This document shows positions 21,789-27,016 of a stretch of 27,016 nt of DNA, one piece after another. The position numbers and the translations under genes are program-made. The notes under the pieces are model-generated. The model worked only from the letters and a program-made list of their open reading frames with translations. It made no database searches and had not been told where the DNA came from. The stretch is from Bacteroidota bacterium. Lineage in GTDB: Bacteria; Bacteroidota; Bacteroidia; Cytophagales; Cyclobacteriaceae. The stretch lies in contig JAEYWY010000004.1 of assembly GCA_023428695.1 (NCBI GenBank), positions 1 to 27,016 on the forward strand, read 5' to 3'. Numbering within the stretch: the first letter of the stretch is position 1; the number at the start of each line of letters is the position of its first letter.

Positions 21789-22433
21789 TTATTTCTTTCC
21801 TTCGTCCTTCTTCGCAGGAGCGGCAGCAGCCGGTTTTGCTTCGGCACCTTCTGCAGGAGCGGCAGCAGCTTCATCAGCGGCCATCTTCGCAGCGCGCGGT
21901 ACTTCAACCACAGCGATTGAAGCCTGTTTCGGATCGAGGAACTCGAGGTTCTCAACTTTGATATCAGAGACTTTAACGGCGTGGTGGAAGTCAAGTTCAC
22001 TCACGTCAACGTCGATGTGATCAGGCATGTCTTTCGGGAAAGAGTATACCTTTAACGATGAACGCTTGCGTACAAGTGTACCACCTTTGGTAACGCCGGG
22101 AGCCTGGCCTGTAAGACGAATCGGAATATTCATTTTGATCTTGCGATCTTCAGCAATGCGCAGGAAATCCGCGTGCAGGATGACTTCACTTACAGGGTGA
22201 AACTGCACTTCCTGCAGAATCGCCTGGTATTCGTCACCTTCAATGTTCAGATGAACAAAGTGAGCTTCGTTGGTGTAAACGAGCTCGCGGAACAGAATCA
22301 TCGGGGAGTAGAAATGAATTTGTTCATCACCTCCGTACAATACACAGGGAACAAGACCTTCATCCCGAAGTTTCTGAGAATGAGCCTTGCCGAGATTTGC
22401 TCTTTTATACCCTATAATCTCAACAGTTTTCAT
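21789..22433 (-). CDS. rplY: 50S ribosomal protein L25/general stress protein Ctc
   Basis: 214 residues, the long CTC form. The N-terminal L25 domain, which binds 5S rRNA, begins MKTVEIIGYKRANLGKAHSQ with LRDEGLVPCVLYGG and LQEVQFHPVSEVILHADFLR. The C-terminal TL5-like beta domain contains IPIRLTGQAPGVTKGGTLV and HIDVDVSELDFHHAVKVSDI. A low-complexity Ala/Glu/Lys tail (about 30 residues, ending KKDEGKK) extends it, common in Bacteroidota. It lies 31 bp downstream of prs and is probably co-transcribed with it; a terminator follows. Confidence 0.97.
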   Translation of the reverse strand: MKTVEIIGYKRANLGKAHSQKLRDEGLVPCVLYGGDEQIHFYSPMILFRELVYTNEAHFVHLNIEGDEYQAILQEVQFHPVSEVILHADFLRIAEDRKIKMNIPIRLTGQAPGVTKGGTLVRKRSSLKVYSFPKDMPDHIDVDVSELDFHHAVKVSDIKVENLEFLDPKQASIAVVEVPRAAKMAADEAAAAPAEGAEAKPAAAAPAKKDEGKK

Positions 22434-22464
22434 GGTATTAATTGTTTATTTAATTGTTATATGA

Positions 22465-23394
22465 TTACAGTTTAATGAACAACGAACTGATGGATTCGTT
22501 GTCGTGAATCTTGCGTATCGCCTTCGCGAAAAGCGTCGACACGGTGAGTACCTTGATTTTTTTGCTTTCCTTCTTCAGCGGAATCGTATCGGTTACCACC
22601 AGTTCTTCAAGCACCGAGTTCTCGATGTTCTCGTACGCATTGCCCGAAAGCACTGCGTGTGTACAAACCGCGCGAACTGATTTTGCTCCTTTTTCTTTCA
22701 GCAAGGCCGCGGCTTTGCAGATGGTCCCCGCTGTGTCGACGAGGTCATCAACAAGGATTACGTCCATGCCGTCAACTTCACCAATGAGGCGCATTGATTC
22801 GACCTTGTTGGCTTCTTTCCGGTATTTGTCGCAGACAGCAAGGTCAGCGTGAAAGAACTTGGCAAAGGAACGTGCGCGTTTGATACCGCCTACGTCGGGT
22901 GATGCGAACATGATGTCGCTTAGTCCGAGTGACTTCAGGTACGGAACGAATATATACGAGCCGTCCATGTGGTCGACGGGGATATCGAAGAAACCCTGGA
23001 TCTGATCAGCGTGAAGGTCACATGTCATGATACGTGTGGCGCCAGCGGCTGAGATCAGGTTTGCGTGCAGTTTGGCGGCTATCGCAACACGTGGTCTGTC
23101 TTTCCGGTCCTGGCGTGCATACCCGAAGTAGGGGATGACTACGTTAACGCTGGAGGCACTTGCACGACGCGCGGCATCGCACATGAGCAGTAACTCCATG
23201 AGGTTGTCGGAAGGCGGGAAGGTAGACTGGATAAGGAATACTTCATGGCCGCGGACGGATTCCTGGATGTAGGGTGACATCTCACCATCGCTGAATTGCT
23301 GGTAATTGACTTCACCCAATGGTTCGCCATATGCGTTGGCAATTTTTTCCGCCAGGTAGGAGGTCGCTCGTCCGCTGAAAATTTTTACAGCCAT
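22465..23394 (-). CDS. prs: ribose-phosphate pyrophosphokinase (PRPP synthetase)
   Basis: 309 residues from the ATG at 23394 (MAVKIFSGRATSYLAEKIA). It makes PRPP from ribose 5-phosphate and ATP, feeding purine, pyrimidine, His and Trp synthesis. Visible motifs: YFGYARQDRKDRPR (ATP-binding region), MTCDLHADQIQGFFDIPVDH (the metal- and ribose-phosphate-binding His/Asp) and the PRPP loop VDDLVDTAGTICKAAALL. The frame stays open to 23526, but this would run into tRNA-Gln and is certainly not translated. It sits between the tRNA terminator and rplY. purL further along the same strand uses its product's pathway. Confidence 0.97.
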   Translation of the reverse strand: MAVKIFSGRATSYLAEKIANAYGEPLGEVNYQQFSDGEMSPYIQESVRGHEVFLIQSTFPPSDNLMELLLMCDAARRASASSVNVVIPYFGYARQDRKDRPRVAIAAKLHANLISAAGATRIMTCDLHADQIQGFFDIPVDHMDGSYIFVPYLKSLGLSDIMFASPDVGGIKRARSFAKFFHADLAVCDKYRKEANKVESMRLIGEVDGMDVILVDDLVDTAGTICKAAALLKEKGAKSVRAVCTHAVLSGNAYENIENSVLEELVVTDTIPLKKESKKIKVLTVSTLFAKAIRKIHDNESISSLFIKL

Positions 23395-23454
23395 GCTTGC
23401 ACTTTTTGTTGTAACGGCTCGCGGGCGGCGGGTCGGCTCCCGTAACCGATAACT

Positions 23455-23481
23455 AAAAATCCCCCCGGCCTTTCGGGAGGA
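23455..23481 (-). terminator. terminator after tRNA-Gln
   Basis: On the minus strand TCCTCCC pairs with GGGGGGA (one G-T pair) around GAAAGGCC, followed by TTTTT. It lies directly after the tRNA 3' end and before prs. Confidence 0.75.
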
Positions 23482-23486
23482 TTCTG

Positions 23487-23559
23487 TTGTCCGACCAGGG
23501 CTCGAACCTGGACTTTCCTGAATCAAAATCAGGCGTGTTGCCAGTTACACCATCGGACA
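23487..23559 (-). tRNA. tRNA-Gln (anticodon TTG)
   Basis: Read on the minus strand from 23559: acceptor TGTCCGA pairs with TCGGACA; D arm GTGT..ACAC; anticodon stem CCTGA/TCAGG with loop TTTTGAT, giving anticodon TTG; T arm CCAGG TTCGAGC CCTGG. Discriminator A at 23487, followed by CA rather than CCA, so CCA is added after transcription. 73 nt, fully cloverleaf-compatible. Confidence 0.95.
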
Positions 23560-23608
23560 ATCACGCCAAAACGGGCAAATTCCGCTTGGGTGCCTCATTT
23601 TGGGATTG

Positions 23609-23639
23609 CAAAGGTAGGATAAGTTTTGAAGATTTCTAA
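23609..23639 (-). promoter_or_regulatory. Bacteroidota promoter of tRNA-Gln
   Basis: On the minus strand TACCTTTG (23609-23616) matches the -7 consensus TAnnTTTG exactly, and TTAG (23636-23639) stands 19 bp upstream as a -33 box with one mismatch to TTTG. The predicted start is about 45 nt before the tRNA 5' end. Confidence 0.65.
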
Positions 23640-23654
23640 CGCCCGCCGGGAATT

Positions 23655-24230
23655 TTAGAGATCATTTTCCTGCGAAATCGTGGTCGTTCCGTCAATAAAT
23701 CCCTCAGCCCAGAACCGGTATTTGTCCAGGATTGAGATCACCGCGTTCCGGAGATGGCGGCTGTTCTGGAAATCGATTGAACCGTATTGCGTTGTGGCGT
23801 AACCCTGCCAGATCGATCTGTTCTGACGGCGGTCGTAAAATTGTATGAGCAATGTGCCCGTCCGGAGATAAAATTTCTGCTGATCGTAGTCGAGGTCCTC
23901 TTTCCCGGTGCGCACCCATTCTTCAATATCAGGCTGATTGTAGCCGTTGAATTTCAGGCTGTCGTTGAACATCTTGAAGCCAATGATGAGGTGGGGCTTG
24001 TTGGTGACCTGGCGGTAACCGAGGAATTTCATGCGGGCGATCACGGACTTCTCGATGATCTCGTTCGTCATTGTCGAGTCGGCAGGACCGGCAGGGCGCA
24101 TGATATCAAAAGTGCGATACTTCTTGAAGTTGCCTTTGTAACTGTAATCGTACTCAACAGGAAGCTCCTTGTAACCAAGGCACGACGCGAACAAGACACC
24201 AAGCAACAAGATTGGAAGCACTTTTTTCAT
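23655..24230 (-). CDS. DUF4136-family lipoprotein
   Basis: 191 residues. The signal MKKVLPILLLGVLFASCLG has a lipobox with Cys17, so it is an envelope lipoprotein. The rest matches the DUF4136 pattern as I know it from Bacteroidota and Proteobacteria: an early DYSYKGNFKKYRTFDI segment, a central block where the residue after a helix is hydrophobic (EKSVIARMKFLGYRQV), NKPHLIIGFKM, a GTLLIQFYD strand and a late SIWQGYATT. The molecular role of the family is unknown. It lies between purL and tRNA-Gln on the same strand, 74 bp after the purL stop. Confidence 0.85.
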   Translation of the reverse strand: MKKVLPILLLGVLFASCLGYKELPVEYDYSYKGNFKKYRTFDIMRPAGPADSTMTNEIIEKSVIARMKFLGYRQVTNKPHLIIGFKMFNDSLKFNGYNQPDIEEWVRTGKEDLDYDQQKFYLRTGTLLIQFYDRRQNRSIWQGYATTQYGSIDFQNSRHLRNAVISILDKYRFWAEGFIDGTTTISQENDL

Positions 24231-24304
24231 ATCTCCGAAGGTTTACCGATGCTGAATATAGGGAAAACTTCTGATCGGAGAATACGTTGTGGCGTGATTT
24301 GTTT

Positions 24305-27016
24305 TCAGCGGTTTTCTTCCACCCATTTCCGGGCGTTGACAAAGGCTTCAATCCACGGCGAGATTTCGTCTTTTTTCCGATTTTCAGGATAGTACGGCCA
24401 GTTCCACGGGAACAGCGAGCGCTCAATGTGCGGCATGATCGCGAGGTGGCGTCCGTCCTTCGAGTAAAGCGCAGCCACCGAATAATCCGAGCCCGCCGGC
24501 GTGCCGGGATATTCTTCATAGCTGTAGTGCGCAGCAATGCGGTAGAGCGAAGTGTCTTCCGGAAGTACGAACTTGCCTTCGCCGTGTGCAATCCACACGC
24601 CGAGTCGCGATCCTGAAAGTGATTTGAACATCACCGATTCGTTTTCAGGTATCGAAACATTCAGGAATGCAGATTCAAATTTTCCTGAATCATTGTGATG
24701 CATCTTCGGATGATCCTTCCAGTCGGGGTAAAGCAGACCAAGTTCCATCACCAACTGACAACCATTACATACGCCGAGGCTGAGCGTATCTTTTCGGGCG
24801 TAGAATCGCTCAAGAGTTTGCTTCGCGCGCTCATTATATAAGAATGCCCCGGCCCAGCCTTTGGCGGAACCGAGTACGTCGGAGTTCGAGAAACCGCCCA
24901 CAAAAACGATGAGGTTGACGTCGGCGAGATCTTCACGACCGGAAACGAGATCGGTCATATGAACATCTTTTACATCAAACCCTGCGAGGTACAATGCATA
25001 CGCCATTTCACGATCCCCATTCACACCTTTCTCACGAATGATAGCAGCGCGCACACTGGTCTCCGGCTTCCGTTGTGGCGAAATGCCAAAGCCGGAAAAA
25101 GTACCTTGGAATGTTTCCGGGAAACGATAATGCAGTATCTGGTTGTCGTAATTCCGGTAACGCATTTCTGCGTTGACTGGATTGCGTTGTTTTTTATCCA
25201 GCAGGTAGGAGGTCCGGTACCAGTCGTTGCGCAGCTCATCGATGCTCAATTCGAGTTGCTGATTGCCGTGGCGGATGTTGAGTTTGCGTTCGCCCGAGAC
25301 AATTCCGATGATGTGGTACTGGATCTTTTGTTCGTCAAGAACGGCAAGTGCCGAATCATCTTTAAGCTGAATGACTACACCCGGGTTTTCTGCGAAAAGT
25401 ACTTTTACGAGGTCCGCGTCAAGGGTTTGGAGGTTCAGCGTCATACCAACGTGCGGAACCGCGAAACACATTTCAAGCAGCGTTGTGATCAATCCACCGG
25501 AAGCGATGTCGTGTCCGGCGGCGATTTTTTCCGACTGAACAAGTTGCTGAACAGCGGCGAAGGCTCGACTGAAATACGCTGCATCCGTTATGGACGGAAC
25601 CTCATCACCAAGTTGATTGATGATCTGGGCAAAACTGCTTCCACCGAGTTTGCGTGCATCGCGGCTAAAGTCTATATAAATGAGTTTGGAACCTTCCTCC
25701 GGAGACAGCACAGGCGTCACCGTCTGTGTGATGTCAGCAACTTCACCTACGGCCGAGATGATTACAGTACCCGGCGCGTACACGACTTCACCGTTAGGGT
25801 ACTTCTGTGTCATTGAAAGTGAATCCTTGCCCGTGGGTATGTTGATGCCAAGGTTGATGGCGAATTCACTGACAGCTTCGACAGCGTTGTAGAGTCGCGC
25901 GTCTTCACCCTGATTGCGCGCGGGCCACATCCAGTTTGCACTGAGTGATACGCCCTTTAAGCCGTGACTCAACGATGCCCACACAATATTCGTAAGCGCT
26001 TCTGCGATGGCTAGCCGGCTTCCTGCAGCGGGATCAACAAGTGCAGCTGCGGGTGCATGACCAATTGCCGTGGCCACACCTTTGTGTGATGCATAATCAA
26101 GCGCCATCACACCAAGGTTGTTCAGCGGAAGCTGGATTGGTCCGCATGTTTGTTGGGTCGCGACCTTGCCGGTTACGGATCTGTCGACTTTGTTTGTGAG
26201 CCAGTCTTTACACGCAACCGCTTCAAGCTGGAGCAGCTGCGAAATGTAATCGCGAATATCGGCTGCATCGTACGTGAGTGGTTGCCATGTGGCTGGCCGG
26301 GTTGTATCGTTCAGGATAGTTTTCGGCGACGATCCAAAGAGGTGGTGTAATTTAAAGTGGACCGGTTTTTTCTTCTGACCTTTTTTCTCGAACGTAAATT
26401 GTTTGTCACCCGTAGCCTCACCGATAACATAAAAGGGTGCGCGCTCGCGTTCCGAAACTTTCCTGAGTATATCGACATCCTTTTGGTGGATGGCGAGTCC
26501 CATGCGTTCCTGCGATTCGTTGCTTATGATTTCCTTATCGGAAAGTGTGGGATCACCAACGGGAAGTTTGTCGATGTGAATAATGCCACCGGTTTCTTCA
26601 AGCAGTTCCGATAAACAGTTGAGGTGTCCCCCCGCGCCGTGGTCGTGAATTGAAATGATAGGATTCTCTTTCATTTCCACCATCGCGCGAATGGCATTCA
26701 TCGCGCGCTTTTGCATTTCGGGGTTTGATCGCTGGATTGCGTTCAGCTCGATCGCGTTACCGTATTCACCGGTAGCAACGGAAGACACAGCGCCACCGCC
26801 CATACCGATGCGGTAGTTATCACCACCAAGCAGAACGATCTGGTCGCCGGGCGAAAGATGCTCTTTCTTGCTGTCTTTAGCTTTGCCAAAGCCGACGCCA
26901 CCTGCAAGCATGATCACCTTGTCGAAGCCGTACTCTTTTTTGTCTTCAAAATGTTCGAACGTGAGAACGCTTCCATTGATAAGGGGCTGACCGAATTTGT
27001 TACCGAAGTCGGACGC
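24305..27016 (-). CDS. purL: phosphoribosylformylglycinamidine synthase (FGAM synthase), 5' end outside window
   Basis: Open from the window's right edge; 903 residues are visible and the true start lies beyond 27016. It converts FGAR, ATP and glutamine to FGAM, step four of purine synthesis. This is the large single-chain form: AIR-synthase-like ATP and substrate domains (NKFGQPLINGSV at the edge, MLAGGVGFG, GGDNYRIGMGGGAVSSVATG, IHDHGAGGHLNCLSELLEETG, and a second half with IPTGKDSLSMTQ and AGHDIASGGLITTLLEM) followed by a class I glutaminase domain with the nucleophile in SLGVCNGCQLVMELG, and His/Glu in MPHIERSLFPWNW. The full-length family is about 1200-1300 residues, so about a quarter to a third is missing. 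An internal GTG at 26917 is not the start. Confidence 0.97.
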   Translation of the reverse strand, partial: ASDFGNKFGQPLINGSVLTFEHFEDKKEYGFDKVIMLAGGVGFGKAKDSKKEHLSPGDQIVLLGGDNYRIGMGGGAVSSVATGEYGNAIELNAIQRSNPEMQKRAMNAIRAMVEMKENPIISIHDHGAGGHLNCLSELLEETGGIIHIDKLPVGDPTLSDKEIISNESQERMGLAIHQKDVDILRKVSERERAPFYVIGEATGDKQFTFEKKGQKKKPVHFKLHHLFGSSPKTILNDTTRPATWQPLTYDAADIRDYISQLLQLEAVACKDWLTNKVDRSVTGKVATQQTCGPIQLPLNNLGVMALDYASHKGVATAIGHAPAAALVDPAAGSRLAIAEALTNIVWASLSHGLKGVSLSANWMWPARNQGEDARLYNAVEAVSEFAINLGINIPTGKDSLSMTQKYPNGEVVYAPGTVIISAVGEVADITQTVTPVLSPEEGSKLIYIDFSRDARKLGGSSFAQIINQLGDEVPSITDAAYFSRAFAAVQQLVQSEKIAAGHDIASGGLITTLLEMCFAVPHVGMTLNLQTLDADLVKVLFAENPGVVIQLKDDSALAVLDEQKIQYHIIGIVSGERKLNIRHGNQQLELSIDELRNDWYRTSYLLDKKQRNPVNAEMRYRNYDNQILHYRFPETFQGTFSGFGISPQRKPETSVRAAIIREKGVNGDREMAYALYLAGFDVKDVHMTDLVSGREDLADVNLIVFVGGFSNSDVLGSAKGWAGAFLYNERAKQTLERFYARKDTLSLGVCNGCQLVMELGLLYPDWKDHPKMHHNDSGKFESAFLNVSIPENESVMFKSLSGSRLGVWIAHGEGKFVLPEDTSLYRIAAHYSYEEYPGTPAGSDYSVAALYSKDGRHLAIMPHIERSLFPWNWPYYPENRKKDEISPWIEAFVNARKWVEENR

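Noticed and set aside
23395..23526. N-terminal extension of prs to 23526
   Set aside because: It would translate part of tRNA-Gln and the terminator; the ATG at 23394 gives the normal PRPP synthetase start.
24959..25816. Plus-strand frame of 285 codons inside purL
   Set aside because: Antisense to conserved PurL domains.

Overview
The window looks like a chromosomal segment of a Bacteroidota bacterium, probably from the Cytophagales/Chitinophagales side of the phylum. The reasons are: start codons mostly without Shine-Dalgarno sequences; one good TAnnTTTG-type -7 box, in front of the tRNA; a MetRS with a KISTS loop and fused tRNA-binding domain; the order tRNA-Gln - prs - rplY - pth; a DUF4136 lipoprotein; and many TPR-linked histidine kinases. 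The species cannot be named from the sequence alone.

Layout. 1-846: 3' part of an IS66-family transposase with its probable right inverted repeat. 1102-3198 (-): metG. 3311-5467 (-): a complete TPR-transmembrane-histidine kinase whose two halves differ sharply in base composition. 5584-5947 (+): two tiny exported-protein genes diverging from that kinase. 5948-6536: a gene-free stretch with several inverted repeats and a possible structured RNA. 6537-7193 (+) and 7188-7817 (-): a soluble sensor-less HisKA_3 kinase and a NarL/LuxR response regulator, overlapping tail to tail by 6 bp. 8007-15804 (-): five tandem paralogous TPR proteins (called A-E here from low to high coordinate, transcribed E to A), each with a signal peptide, about 350 residues of TPR helices, one transmembrane segment and a short cytoplasmic coiled tail, but no kinase domain. 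16028-18592 (+): a possible small membrane protein, then a compact three-gene operon of unknown function (inner-membrane, soluble beta, exported barrel-like). 18864-20342 (-): a six-TM histidine kinase. 20528-20926 (-): decayed IS4-type transposase remnant. 21131-24230 (-): pth, rplY, prs, tRNA-Gln and a DUF4136 lipoprotein. 24305-27016 (-): purL, cut by the window edge.

The most interesting part is 5.5-15.8 kb. The five kinase-less TPR receptors, the sensor-less kinase and the response regulator together contain each part of one TPR two-component system exactly once, except that the input part is present five times. My inference is a split sensory system in which several periplasmic TPR receptors feed one soluble kinase and one regulator. 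The regulator's upstream region carries two near-identical 18-bp inverted repeats 25 bp apart, a strong operator candidate, and the kinase's upstream region carries a palindrome of the same 7-4-7 geometry. The neighbouring TPR-kinase with two divergent exported peptides may be a related, fused version of the same kind of circuit. Housekeeping genes flank the region, and IS remnants and a dispersed intergenic repeat family mark it as accessory DNA.
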